Positions 35,911 through 44,153 of a DNA stretch of 64,000 nt are shown here, in pieces. Both the position numbers and the translations under genes were made by a program. Origin of the DNA: Halomonas zincidurans B6 (GTDB lineage Bacteria; Pseudomonadota; Gammaproteobacteria; Pseudomonadales; Halomonadaceae); the NCBI RefSeq assembly GCF_000731955.1, contig NZ_JNCK01000001.1, positions 682,001 to 746,000 of the forward strand, in the 5' to 3' direction. The first letter of the stretch is position 1; each line of letters opens with the position of its first letter. Under the pieces are notes generated by a model. It was given only the letters and a program-made list of their open reading frames with translations. It was not told where the DNA came from and ran no database searches.

Positions 35911-36396
35911 TCACCCCGTCGGGAGCACGGGGTTGTCGATGACCCGGCGGAGCACGAAGCTCGAGTGGGCGCCGCTGACGCCTTCGATGCGGGTGATGCG
36001 GTTGAGCAGCAGATCCTGGTAATCGTCCATGTCGCGTACCACGACCTTGAGCTGATAGTCGGCTTCCTGACCGGTTATCAGCAAGCACTCCTGCACTTGG
36101 GAAAGCGCGGCGACCTTGGCTTCGAAGTTGGCGAAACGTTCCGGCGTGTGGCGATCCATCGAAATGTGCAATAGCGCCATCAGGCTGTAACCGAGCCGCT
36201 TGCTGTCGACCATGGCGCGATAGCCGACGATCAAGCCGCTGTCTTCCAGCGCGCGGACGCGGCGCAGGCAAGGGGACGGCGACAGGCCGATGCGCTCGGC
36301 GAGTTCCTGATTGCTGATGCGGCCATCGCGTTGCAGCACGTCGAGAATGGATCGATCATAACGGTCGAGAGCAGCTGTTGGCGAAATACTGGTCAT
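35911..36396 (-). CDS. Lrp/AsnC-family transcriptional regulator
   Basis: A 161-residue regulator with an N-terminal helix-turn-helix (about 12-60, LDRYDRSILDVLQRDGRISN, QELAERIGLSPSPCLRRVRAL) and a C-terminal RAM ligand-binding domain (about 75-150). Lrp itself is 164 residues. The ATG at 36396 is preferred over an in-frame TTG 12 bases earlier. It diverges from leuA with 271 bp between them, so it may control leucine synthesis or its own gene; the imperfect palindrome ACCAACAGGTTGTTGCC lies just upstream of the start. Confidence 0.92.
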   Translation of the reverse strand: MTSISPTAALDRYDRSILDVLQRDGRISNQELAERIGLSPSPCLRRVRALEDSGLIVGYRAMVDSKRLGYSLMALLHISMDRHTPERFANFEAKVAALSQVQECLLITGQEADYQLKVVVRDMDDYQDLLLNRITRIEGVSGAHSSFVLRRVIDNPVLPTG

Positions 36397-36667
36397 GGTT
36401 GGCAACAACCTGTTGGTAATGGCGTAAGACAGGCAATTTTATGCCGCTTGGCCCACGCATTCATCCGAAATTAGCAATCCATCGCCGCGCAATCGCGGCT
36501 AGACTGATAGCCATCGTCACAAGCGCTATCCGGAATGCTATGTTTCGCTCAGATGTCGGCTTCACGAGAGCCGGCTTCGCTTTGCCGCTAACGCCTATCC
36601 GGCCCGCGGCGCCCATTCCGCCTGCGGCCACCGCTGCTTTCGTTCATCACCGGTAAGGATCAGACCC

Positions 36668-38362
36668 ATGGCTTCGTTCGACCATCGCAAGTACACGCCG
36701 GCAACGCCGGTACCGCTGACCCAGCCACGCCAGTGGCCGTCGCGCACGCTGAGCCGCGCGCCGATCTGGGCGAGCGTGGACCTACGCGACGGCAACCAGG
36801 CGTTGCTCGAGCCGATGAACGTCGAACAGAAGAAGCGGCTATGGGCCTTGCTGGTGAAGGTGGGGCTCAAGGAGATCGAAGTCGGTTTTCCGGCGGCCAG
36901 TCAGCCCGATTTCGATTTCGTGCGCTGGCTGATCGAGGAGGACCAGATCCCCGACGACGTGACCGTTCAGGTGCTGGTCCAGGCTCGCGAGCACTTGATT
37001 GCGCGTACCTATGAAGCGCTCGAAGGGGTCAAGCGGGCCATCGTCCATGTCTACAACTCCACCTCGACCGCCCAGCGCGAGCGGGTCTTCGAGATGGATC
37101 GCGCCGGGGTGGTCGAGATCGCCCGCCAGGGCGCGAGCTGGGTGCAGGAATACGCCAAACGCTACCCGGACACCGAATGGCGCTTCCAGTATTCGCCGGA
37201 AAGCTTCACCAGCACCGAGCCCGACTACGCGGTGGAGATCTGCGAGGCGGTGATGGCGATCTGGCAACCGACACCGGAAAATCCCTGCATCCTCAATCTG
37301 CCGGCCACCGTCGAGGTCGGCCCGGTGAATCATTTCGCCGATCTGATCGAGTATTTCATCACCCATCTCGCCAACCGCGACGCGGCGATCATCTCGCTGC
37401 ACACCCACAATGATCGCGGCGGCGCGGCGGCAGCGGCGGAACTCGGCCTGCTGGCCGGTGCCGATCGCGTCGAGGGCACGCTGCTGGGCAACGGCGAGCG
37501 CACCGGCAACATGGATATCGTGACCCTGGGCATGAACCTGTACAGTCAAGGCATCGACCCCGAGCTCGATCTGTCGAACCCCGACGAGATCATTCAGGTC
37601 TGCACCGAGTGCACCAATCTGCCAGTGCATCCGCGCCACCCCTGGATCGGCGAGCTGGTCTATACCGCCTTCTCGGGCAGCCATCAGGATGCGATCCGCA
37701 AGTGTCTGCACCAGCAGGGCGCCGACGAGCCGTGGCAGGTCGCCTATCTGCCCATCGATCCGCACGATCTGGGACGCGACTACCAGGCGGTGATTCGCGT
37801 CAACAGTCAGTCGGGCAAGGGTGGAATGGCGTTCCTGCTCGAGCGTGATTTCGGCATCAGCCTGCCGCGCTGGATGACGCTGGAACTGGCCCCGCACGTG
37901 CAGCAGGCCAGCGAGAAGGTGCCCGGCGAACTCTCGAGTCAGCAGATTCGCGACATATTGCTGACCACGTTCGCCAACGAGGTGCCGCTCACGCTCAAGG
38001 GCTATCGTCTGAATCGCGACGAGGCCGAGCAGCTGACCGTCACGTTGCAAGATGGCGATCGGGTGCTGACGCTTGAGGGCAACGGCAACGGCGTGATATC
38101 GGCGTTCATGGATGCCTGGCAGCGCCATAGCGGCAGCTCGGTAAACGTGGTCGATTACGGCGAGCATGCGCTCGGCGAAGGCAGCGACGCCGTGGCGATC
38201 GCCTTCGTCCAGCTCAATGTCGATGGCCGGCGGGTCAGCGGCATGGCCGAAGACGGCGATACCGTCAGCGCCTCGCTCAAGGCGGTGCTTTCGGCGCTCA
38301 ACCGCGCCGGGCGCACGGCGGCCAGCGAGCGCGAGGCCAACGCGGCGGCGATCACCGCCTGA
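36668..38362 (+). CDS. leuA: 2-isopropylmalate synthase
   Basis: A 564-residue enzyme of the longer LeuA class. It condenses acetyl-CoA and 2-oxoisovalerate, the first step of leucine synthesis. The catalytic barrel has SVDLRDGNQAL, the metal-binding HTHNDRGGA and NGERTGNMD, and a C-terminal LeuA dimer domain (about 440-555) gives leucine feedback control. The ATG has AAGGA eleven bases upstream. It is a single gene with its own strong terminator; the leuBCD genes are elsewhere. Confidence 0.97.
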   Translation: MASFDHRKYTPATPVPLTQPRQWPSRTLSRAPIWASVDLRDGNQALLEPMNVEQKKRLWALLVKVGLKEIEVGFPAASQPDFDFVRWLIEEDQIPDDVTVQVLVQAREHLIARTYEALEGVKRAIVHVYNSTSTAQRERVFEMDRAGVVEIARQGASWVQEYAKRYPDTEWRFQYSPESFTSTEPDYAVEICEAVMAIWQPTPENPCILNLPATVEVGPVNHFADLIEYFITHLANRDAAIISLHTHNDRGGAAAAAELGLLAGADRVEGTLLGNGERTGNMDIVTLGMNLYSQGIDPELDLSNPDEIIQVCTECTNLPVHPRHPWIGELVYTAFSGSHQDAIRKCLHQQGADEPWQVAYLPIDPHDLGRDYQAVIRVNSQSGKGGMAFLLERDFGISLPRWMTLELAPHVQQASEKVPGELSSQQIRDILLTTFANEVPLTLKGYRLNRDEAEQLTVTLQDGDRVLTLEGNGNGVISAFMDAWQRHSGSSVNVVDYGEHALGEGSDAVAIAFVQLNVDGRRVSGMAEDGDTVSASLKAVLSALNRAGRTAASEREANAAAITA

Positions 38363-38381
38363 TCCGGGTCAGGCCTCTGCG

Positions 38382-38416
38382 ACGCAAACGGCCGCCTTCG
38401 GGCGGCCGTTTGCGTT
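38382..38416. terminator. Strong terminator after leuA
   Basis: ACGCAAACGGCCGCC-TTCG-GGCGGCCGTTTGCGT is a perfect 15-bp stem capped by a stable TTCG tetraloop, 20 bp after the leuA stop. It would work in both directions. Confidence 0.88.
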
Positions 38417-38428
38417 GTAACGACGGGC

Positions 38429-38559
38429 TCAAGTGTCGCTGGGTAACTGGGCGTGGTTGATCAGCGCAAAGGTGCCGACCACGTTGCCCGCAACGGCCGG
38501 CAACGATGCCCACTGGCTGTGGACGAACGCATGCGGGCTGGCAAGCCTTTGCAATGCTG
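38429..38559 (-). pseudogene. Possible C-terminal relic of an unknown minus-strand gene
   Basis: A minus-strand frame reads FVHSQWASLPAVAGNVVGTF, then ALINHAQLPSDT and a stop at 38429-38431, placed directly against the bidirectional leuA terminator as a convergent gene end would be. The frame is closed by TAG about 43 codons upstream and has no start. The segment looks like a membrane-protein tail. The family is not recognised. Confidence 0.25.
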
Positions 38560-38604
38560 AACTTGGCTATTCTTGTAATTGACTGATGACACAGGGAGTG
38601 GCAC

Positions 38605-39303
38605 ATGCCTGGAGAAAGTCTGGAGATGCTCTATTACTTGGGTGCTGCGTGGCTGGCGGGCAGCCTGATCGGGCTGGAGCGGAGTTTCCATGGGCGCCCC
38701 GCGGGGTTTCGCACTCATGCGCTGGTCTGTGGCGCATCGGCATTGCTGATGATCGTCAGTACCAACCAGTGGCAGTGGCTCGACACCAATATGCCCGAGT
38801 CGGCGATTCGTACCGATCCCACGCGTATGGCGCAAGGCATCATGACCGGGATCGGCTTTCTCGGCGCCGGAGTGATCTTCAAGGAGGGCTTGAACGTTCA
38901 TGGACTGACCACGGCGGCCTCGATCTGGATCACCTCGGCGCTGGGTATCCTGTTCGGCGTGGGCTTCTGGTTGCCGGCGCTGACCGCCACCGTGGCTACG
39001 CTGTTGACGCTGTCGCTGTTTCGCTGGGTCGAGCTGCGCCTGCCCAGCGAGTACTACGCCGATCATGTGCTCAGTTATGCCATCGAGAAGACGCCGAGCG
39101 AAGAACAGGTTCGCGAGCTCGTCGGTCGGCATGGCTGCGTGGTCAAGTCGATGAGCTATAGCCTGGGTGAGCATGGCGCGGTCTATCGTTACCACATGGT
39201 GTTGCAGACCAAGGATCGCCAGAACCTGACCCGCCTGGCCGGGCATTTGCGGCATTCGTCGCGCGATCTGCTCGAGTTTCACCTGTCGCAGGCCGGTGAG
39301 TGA
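38605..39303 (+). CDS. MgtC/SapB-family membrane protein
   Basis: A 232-residue protein with an MgtC-type membrane domain in residues 1-145: LAGSLIGLERSFHGRPAGFR, THALVCGASALLM, GIMTGIGFLGAGVIFKEG and VHGLTTAASIWITSALG. A soluble ACT-like tail (about 155-228) follows. MgtC proteins regulate rather than transport Mg2+ in enteric bacteria; the role here is unknown. AGGGAG lies eight bases before the ATG. Confidence 0.92.
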   Translation: MPGESLEMLYYLGAAWLAGSLIGLERSFHGRPAGFRTHALVCGASALLMIVSTNQWQWLDTNMPESAIRTDPTRMAQGIMTGIGFLGAGVIFKEGLNVHGLTTAASIWITSALGILFGVGFWLPALTATVATLLTLSLFRWVELRLPSEYYADHVLSYAIEKTPSEEQVRELVGRHGCVVKSMSYSLGEHGAVYRYHMVLQTKDRQNLTRLAGHLRHSSRDLLEFHLSQAGE

Positions 39304-39362
39304 ATCGCTTGCCATTCGCAGGTAGGGCGTTACAGTGGCTCTCCGCTACTTCTGGAGCACCC

Positions 39363-39795
39363 ATGGTCATCCCGCCCACCCGAGCCAGCCTGATGTGGCT
39401 ACTGGTCGCCAGCGTAATGTTGACGCCGCTGGCGATCGATATCTACCTGCCGTCGTTGCCGGTCATGGCCGCCGATCTCGGGCAGCCCGCCACGGCGCTG
39501 CAGATCATCATCACGCTGTTGCTGTCAAGCGTCGGTCTCGGCCAGATCGTGGTGGGACCGCTGACCGACCGCCGCCGCCCGGCATTGCTGGTCGGCTCGG
39601 CACTCTAATGCGCTCGGCGCGCTGCCGGACATCGCGGCGACCAGCCTCGGACCGCTCTATGCGTCGCGTATTCTTCAAGGGCTGGGTGCCTGTGCCACGA
39701 CCACGGTGGCATTCGCCGCGGAACGCGATGCCTTTACGCCGGCTCAGGGGGCGCGGCTCTACAGCTATCTCAATGGCGCGCTGTGCCTGACATGA
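39363..39795 (+). pseudogene. Broken MFS transporter gene, Bcr/CflA type, N-terminal third only
   Basis: The start at 39363 gives MVIPPTRASLMWLLVASVML...AIDIYLPSLPVMAADLG, the first helices of a Bcr/CflA multidrug carrier. At 39606-39608 a TAA interrupts the frame. One extra A explains it, because the next frame continues smoothly as YALGALPDIAATSLG, ASRILQGLGACATTTVAFAAE and YSYLNGALCLT and then stops at 39793-39795. About 250 C-terminal residues are missing altogether. Confidence 0.85.
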
Positions 39796-39889
39796 AGGGC
39801 AGTGACGGCCTGATGTGTCGCTTGCGATGCAGGCGCCGACAGGCGAAGGTATAGCGATCAATGGAATGACAGTACAGGGAATGCAGTGA

Positions 39890-40816
39890 ATGGCTCAGTC
39901 GAGTAACCTGGCGCGCTTGATCATAAACGGCAAATCGGCACAGATCGATGAAGTGCGCGAAGCAGTCACTGCATTGCGCGAAGAGGGCCATGCGCTGGAT
40001 GTACGCGTCACCTGGGAAAGCGGCGACGGCCTGCGCCTGGTACGTGAGGCGGCCGACGAGGGGGTGTCGCGCGTTGTTGCCGGAGGCGGCGACGGCACGG
40101 TCAACGAGATCGTCGCCGGGCTGATGGCCGTGGCGTCGGAGCGGCGCCCGGCGCTAGGCATTCTGCCGCTGGGCAGTGCCAATGATTTCGCCCATGGGGT
40201 GGGGCTGCCGCTGGAACCGCAACCGGCGCTCGAACTCGCGCTGACCGGTCGCGTGCACGACGTGGATGTGGCTCGCCTCGGTGAAGACTGCTTCATCAAC
40301 ATGGCCACTGGTGGCTTCGGCGCCGAGATCACCACCTCGACGCCGGTCGCCTTGAAGCGCCTGCTGGGCGGCGGTGCCTACTCGTTGATGGGCATGCTCA
40401 AGGCCTGGCGCTATCAGCCGTATCAGGGCGCACTCAGCTGGCCGGGTGGCGAGCTGACCACACCGCTGTTTCTGTTGGCGATCGGCAACGGCTCCCAGGC
40501 CGGTGGCGGGCAATGTCTGGCGCCGGCCGCCAAGCTGGACGATGGTCTGCTCGAGATCGTCATCGTGCGCCACTTCTCGTCGTTGCATGACATGCGCCAA
40601 TTGCTTGGCGAAATAGAACGATTGCCGGCGGATGGCGAATTCGTTCGGACGATTCGCGCGTCCCGGTTGAGCTTTCGCAGCGACACTCGCTTTCCGCTCA
40701 ATCTTGATGGCGAGCCGCGTCATCTCCAACATTTCGAAGTATCGCTCGAGCCGCATGCCATCAAGCTGTCGATGCCCGGTGCGAGCCGGCTTTTGAATTC
40801 ACCCCACTGTCCGTGA
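39890..40816 (+). CDS. yegS: YegS-like lipid kinase
   Basis: A 308-residue member of the diacylglycerol/sphingosine kinase family. The nucleotide-binding signature GGGDGTVNEIVAGL (about 65-78), LPLGSANDFAHGVGLP and NMATGGFGAEI are present, and LAPAAKLDDGLLEIVIVRHF is the C-terminal family block. E. coli YegS (299 aa) phosphorylates phosphatidylglycerol in vitro; the physiological substrate is unknown. The gene ends 23 bp before a VOC-protein gene. Confidence 0.9.
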   Translation: MAQSSNLARLIINGKSAQIDEVREAVTALREEGHALDVRVTWESGDGLRLVREAADEGVSRVVAGGGDGTVNEIVAGLMAVASERRPALGILPLGSANDFAHGVGLPLEPQPALELALTGRVHDVDVARLGEDCFINMATGGFGAEITTSTPVALKRLLGGGAYSLMGMLKAWRYQPYQGALSWPGGELTTPLFLLAIGNGSQAGGGQCLAPAAKLDDGLLEIVIVRHFSSLHDMRQLLGEIERLPADGEFVRTIRASRLSFRSDTRFPLNLDGEPRHLQHFEVSLEPHAIKLSMPGASRLLNSPHCP

Positions 40817-40839
40817 TTGCTATTCGAGGAGAACCCGCT

Positions 40840-41268
40840 ATGCCCAACCCTTTCCATCTGGCCGTTCAGGTCCGTGATATCGCCGAGGCTCGGCGTTTCT
40901 ACGGCGAGTTGCTGGGTTGCCCGGAGGGGCGCTCCAGTGAACGCTGGGTCGATTTCAACCTCTACGGACATCAATTCGTCTGTCATCTCAATCCAGAGCT
41001 CGATGAGGAAGAGACTGGCGTACATCGCAACCCGGTCGACGGACACGGTGTCCCGGTCCCGCATTTCGGCGTCGTATTGAGCATGGGCGACTGGGAAGAG
41101 CTGGTCGATCGCCTGACTCAGGCCGGGGTTCGCTTCGAGATCGAACCCTACATTCGCTTTCGGGGCGAGCCCGGCGAGCAGGCCACCATGTTCTTCTGCG
41201 ACCCTTCGGGTAATGCCTTGGAGTTCAAGGCATTTCGCGATATCGAAGGGCAGTTGTTCGCGACCTGA
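40840..41268 (+). CDS. VOC-family (glyoxalase/dioxygenase-like) protein
   Basis: A 142-residue protein covering one vicinal-oxygen-chelate unit of two beta-alpha-beta-beta-beta modules: MPNPFHLAVQVRDIAEARRF at the start and FFCDPSGNALEFKAF at the end. The metal ligands appear to be His6, a His in the centre (VPHFGVVL) and the Glu of ALEFK. The substrate cannot be told. GAGGAG precedes the ATG. The 14-bp gap to the deaminase gene suggests cotranscription. Confidence 0.9.
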   Translation: MPNPFHLAVQVRDIAEARRFYGELLGCPEGRSSERWVDFNLYGHQFVCHLNPELDEEETGVHRNPVDGHGVPVPHFGVVLSMGDWEELVDRLTQAGVRFEIEPYIRFRGEPGEQATMFFCDPSGNALEFKAFRDIEGQLFAT

Positions 41269-41281
41269 GGCGGGGGCTGGC

Positions 41282-41719
41282 ATGGATATCTTTATGCAGG
41301 CGGCGATCGAGGAGGCGCGCAAGGGGTTGGCCGAAGGCGGCGTGCCGATCGGCTCGGTGCTGGTCCACGGCGGACGGATCATCGGTCGCGGCCGCAATCA
41401 GCGCCAGCAGCGAGCTAGTGCAATACTGCACGGTGAGATGGATGCCCTGGAGAATGCCGGGCGCCAACCGGCTTCGGTGTATCGCGAAGCGACGCTCTAT
41501 ACCACGCTGTCGCCGTGCCCGATGTGCAGCGGGGCTGTCCTGCTGTATGGCATTCCGCGGCTGGTGATCGGCGAGAACCGCACCTTCATGGGCGCCGAGG
41601 CGCACCTGCGCGAACAGGGCGTTGCGCTCGAAGTGCTCGATAGCGAGCCCTGTCGCGAGTTGATGGCGAGGTTCATTGCCCGGCATCCCGATGTCTGGAA
41701 CGAAGACATCGGCGTCTAG
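41282..41719 (+). CDS. Cytosine deaminase of the yeast Fcy1 type
   Basis: A 145-residue zinc deaminase. His50 and Glu52 (LHGEMDAL) with Cys79 and Cys82 (SPCPMCSG) form the active site, with the same His-to-Cys spacing (29) as yeast cytosine deaminase. The resemblance covers the whole chain: GGVPIGSVL, TLYTTLSPC, YGIPRLVIGEN and the terminal WNEDIG. It should convert cytosine to uracil and is unrelated in fold to E. coli CodA. It is shorter than tRNA-specific TadA and lacks its features. No codB-like permease is adjacent. Confidence 0.87.
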   Translation: MDIFMQAAIEEARKGLAEGGVPIGSVLVHGGRIIGRGRNQRQQRASAILHGEMDALENAGRQPASVYREATLYTTLSPCPMCSGAVLLYGIPRLVIGENRTFMGAEAHLREQGVALEVLDSEPCRELMARFIARHPDVWNEDIGV

Positions 41720-41801
41720 CGTGCCTTGCACCCAGGCGCGGCGTTTGCTGCAATGACGCGGCGTCAACAAACCCTTTTATTCACGACGAGGAGAATACCC
41801 G

Positions 41802-42347
41802 ATGGCCAAGACGTCCTGGATGACGACGGTTCTACCCTTGGCGCTAATGCTCGGCCTGGCGGGCTGTAACGGTGGCGACGATGACAACGGCGCCCCGGCG
41901 GTCGAGGAGAGCGGCCAATCGTCTCAATCATCTCAGGCGTCGATCGAGGACAGCGAAGCCGGGCGCATCTCGCGTGACGGCACGCCAGCGGCGGAAGACA
42001 CAGCGGGTACGGCGGCAGGTAGCGGCTCGACCGGTGAACAGGCCCAGGCCGATGCCGGCGGAGGCGGCGACACCGCGCAGCCCGGCGAGGCGGAACAGAA
42101 CGGCGATACGGTTACAGGCGATGCCGTGGTAGGTGAGCCGGCGGACGCATCGGCAGCAAATGGTTCCTGGGAAAGTTCCGGGAGCAACGTTAGTGAGGCC
42201 TTGAAGGAAACCGAGCGGCGATTCAAGGAGGCCGAGAAGGAACTCAACGAGCAGTTCGAGCAAGCGCAGAAACAGGACGTCAAGGAACAGCTGTCGATCG
42301 AGCCCGATGAGACGACCGAGGGCAGTGCAAGCTCGAGCACCAATTGA
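41802..42347 (+). CDS. Acidic low-complexity lipoprotein, unknown family
   Basis: A 181-residue protein with a lipoprotein signal (MAKTSWMTTVLPLALMLGLA, then GC, lipobox LAGC). The mature chain is very acidic and rich in Gly, Ala, Ser, Glu, Asp and Gln without clear domains. The last third contains a short coiled-coil-like helix (ALKETERRFKEAEKELNEQF). The acidity suits a halophile envelope. AGGAG precedes the ATG and a terminator follows. The function is unknown. Confidence 0.75.
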   Translation: MAKTSWMTTVLPLALMLGLAGCNGGDDDNGAPAVEESGQSSQSSQASIEDSEAGRISRDGTPAAEDTAGTAAGSGSTGEQAQADAGGGGDTAQPGEAEQNGDTVTGDAVVGEPADASAANGSWESSGSNVSEALKETERRFKEAEKELNEQFEQAQKQDVKEQLSIEPDETTEGSASSSTN

Positions 42348-42366
42348 ATCTGGTGGTCGAGCATTA

Positions 42367-42396
42367 AAAAAGGTCCGCATGTGCGGACCTTTTTTA
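42367..42396. terminator. Bidirectional terminator between the lipoprotein and cold-shock genes
   Basis: AAAAAAGGTCCGCA and TGCGGACCTTTTTT form a near-perfect stem with A and T tracts on the two sides, serving both convergent genes. Confidence 0.93.
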
Positions 42397-42451
42397 CAAT
42401 GCCACGTCCAGGGACGTGGCGATCGGTGCAACCTGTACGTGGTTAGACGTA

Positions 42452-42655
42452 TCAGGCCGGCTTGATGTTAGCGGCCTGGAGGCCTTTCTTGCCCTGAGTG
42501 ACGTCGAAGGAAACCTTCTGGCCGTCTTGCAGAGACTTGAAGCCTTCTGCCTGAATTTCGGAGAAGTGAGCGAAGAGGTCATCACCACCGTCGTCCGGAG
42601 AGATGAAGCCAAAGCCCTTGGTATCGTTGAACCACTTGACAGTGCCAGTTGCCAT
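42452..42655 (-). CDS. Cold-shock (CspA-family) RNA-binding protein 1
   Basis: A 67-residue single cold-shock domain: GTVKWFNDTKGFGFISPDDG carries RNP1 (KGFGFI) and DDLFAHFSEIQ carries RNP2 (DLFAHF). It binds single-stranded RNA/DNA and acts as an RNA chaperone. AAGGAATTC precedes the ATG. A nearly identical paralogue lies 329 bp upstream on the same strand, and the two share an upstream element. Confidence 0.96.
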   Translation of the reverse strand: MATGTVKWFNDTKGFGFISPDDGGDDLFAHFSEIQAEGFKSLQDGQKVSFDVTQGKKGLQAANIKPA

Positions 42656-42781
42656 TGTCGAATTCCTTAACTATCTAACTTACTGATGATGATGCGATTA
42701 CGTGAAGCCTTGCGGACTGCTACGAACCGCCGGTGCGAGGCTTATAAGCCAGAGAAACGCGCACGGGGTTATCGAGGGAAT

Positions 42782-42805
42782 CGATTAACAACTGACGTCA
42801 TTCTG
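42782..42805 (-). promoter_or_regulatory. Element shared by the two cold-shock genes (copy 1)
   Basis: CGATTAACAACTGACGTCATTCTG on the + strand matches CGATAACCTATTGACGCCATTCTG upstream of the paralogue, each about 120-150 bases before its start codon. It is probably a promoter or cold-box type leader element. Confidence 0.45.
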
Positions 42806-42903
42806 TCTACAAACCAATCGCATCAAGGATGCGCTTTTAAACGTTGCGGGTCAAGCTTAATTTGGTCGCACTCCAGAGGTGAGTCTGACCAGCCGCGGTA
42901 CGT

Positions 42904-42933
42904 AAGTGAAGCCCGCCGAGGCGGGCTTCACTT
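42904..42933 (-). terminator. Hairpin after cold-shock gene 2
   Basis: AAGTGAAGCCCGCC-GA-GGCGGGCTTCACTT forms a 14-bp perfect inverted repeat with a very short loop, 50 bp downstream of cold-shock gene 2. It lacks a clear T tract, so it may act as a terminator or an mRNA-stabilising end. Confidence 0.55.
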
Positions 42934-42984
42934 GGCGCTGCCTCGTGCGAGGACCCGCCTGCGACCGGCAAGCGCTCACAGGCG

Positions 42985-43188
42985 CTAGAGCGCCTTGATA
43001 TTGGCGGCCTGAAGTCCTTTCTTGCCCTGAGTGACCTCGAAGGAGACCTTCTGGCCATCTTGCAGGGTCTTGAAGCCTTCAGCCTGAATCTCGGAGAAAT
43101 GGGCGAACAGATCATCACCGCCGTCATCGGGAGAGATGAAACCGTAGCCTTTCGTATCGTTGAACCACTTGACAGTGCCAGTTGCCAT
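42985..43188 (-). CDS. Cold-shock (CspA-family) RNA-binding protein 2
   Basis: A 67-residue cold-shock domain that differs from its neighbour at only a few positions (KGYGFI for KGFGFI, FKTL for FKSL, SFEV for SFDV, C-terminal KAL for KPA). RNP1 and RNP2 are intact. The start at 43188 follows GTTAAGGAAAAATCGACA; a longer in-frame start exists but is unlike the family. The pair arose by tandem duplication. Confidence 0.96.
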   Translation of the reverse strand: MATGTVKWFNDTKGYGFISPDDGGDDLFAHFSEIQAEGFKTLQDGQKVSFEVTQGKKGLQAANIKAL

Positions 43189-43667
43189 TGTCGATTTTTC
43201 CTTAACTAACCATTGATGGTGCCGGGCTGCGAGAACCTTGGCTCGCGATGTGCGCGTCATGCGTGAGGTGACAAGAAAAATGCGTACTGGAAGTCTTCGG
43301 AAACCGATAACCTATTGACGCCATTCTGCTTGCTGACCCACGCAGCGGCGTGTGCATCGTTGTCATCGACCATGCCAAGCTGCGCTGGAAGAGGGTCTTG
43401 CACGTTACGATGCCCGCATCAAGCACCATAGATGCTAATTCCGAGTGCGTCCAGACCCGCATGACCCATGGCATGGGGGCGGAGTCAATGGTTTTTACAC
43501 GTGGCCCGGCGGGCCCCATGGCGAGCGACCATGAGGTTTCGACATCGCTCCGTGGTAAGATTGCCGCCTGCGTCAAGCAGGCAGGGACGAGCCGGCAGGC
43601 TCACTCCGAGATGCTCCCGCGGCTTGGGCCGTCCTGCTATTCTTCAGTCCTTTACAAGGAGCGAGGC
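43189..43667. other. Intergenic region, 479 bp
   Basis: It contains the leader and promoter of cold-shock gene 2 (minus) and the 5' region of the TM2-domain gene (plus). Weak GC-rich hairpins occur (for example GCCTGC-GTCAA-GCAGGC near 43567). Open frames here have no recognisable protein sequence. Confidence 0.4.
43304..43327 (-). promoter_or_regulatory. Element shared by the two cold-shock genes (copy 2)
   Basis: CGATAACCTATTGACGCCATTCTG, the counterpart of 42782-42805, about 116-139 bases before the ATG of cold-shock gene 2. Confidence 0.45.
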
Positions 43668-44087
43668 GTGACACAATTTGCGTCCAGCAACACGCATAGC
43701 AAGCTGGTGGGCTATCTACTGTGGATCTTCGGCTTCACCGGGGCTCACCGCTTCTATTTCGGCAAGCCGATCACCGGCACGATCTGGTTTTTCACCTTCG
43801 GGCTACTGGGTATCGGCTGGCTGATCGACGTGTTCCTGATTCCGGCAATGGACCGTCAGGCTGACATGCGTTTTCACACCGGGCCGACCGACTACACGCT
43901 GGCCTGGATCTTGCTGACGTTCCTGGGCGTGTTCGGCCTGCATCGCATGTACATGGGTAAATGGCTCACGGGGCTGATCTACCTGTTCACGGGCGGGTTG
44001 TTCCTGATCGGCGTGCTCTACGATTTCTGGACCTTGAACGATCAGATATCGCTCAAGCATGCCCGGCGCGGCTTGTTCAGCCAGTAA
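43668..44087 (+). CDS. TM2-domain membrane protein
   Basis: A 139-residue protein with two TM2 units: YLLWIFGFTGAHRFYFGKPI with GLLGIGWLIDVFLIP, and ILLTFLGVFGLHRMYMGKWL with LFLIGVLYDFWTLNDQI. There are about four transmembrane helices. The function is unknown. The GTG at 43668 is chosen because AAGGAG lies six bases upstream and the first unit begins shortly after it; an earlier frame opening is not credible. Confidence 0.88.
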   Translation: MTQFASSNTHSKLVGYLLWIFGFTGAHRFYFGKPITGTIWFFTFGLLGIGWLIDVFLIPAMDRQADMRFHTGPTDYTLAWILLTFLGVFGLHRMYMGKWLTGLIYLFTGGLFLIGVLYDFWTLNDQISLKHARRGLFSQ

Positions 44088-44153
44088 TCACGATACCGAC
44101 CGGACGGCTGGATGCCTTGGGTCAGGGGTAGAGAGACAGGGAAGGAGGCCCCG

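Larger units (their letters stand above)
42656..42984. other. Leader and promoter region of cold-shock gene 1, 329 bp
   Basis: It holds the long untranslated leader of cold-shock gene 1, the conserved element at 42782-42805 and the hairpin ending the upstream paralogue (42904-42933). No gene is seen. Confidence 0.5.

Noticed and set aside
36839..38167. 442-codon minus-strand open frame
   Set aside because: It is antisense to leuA over its whole length and is explained by the codon bias of leuA.
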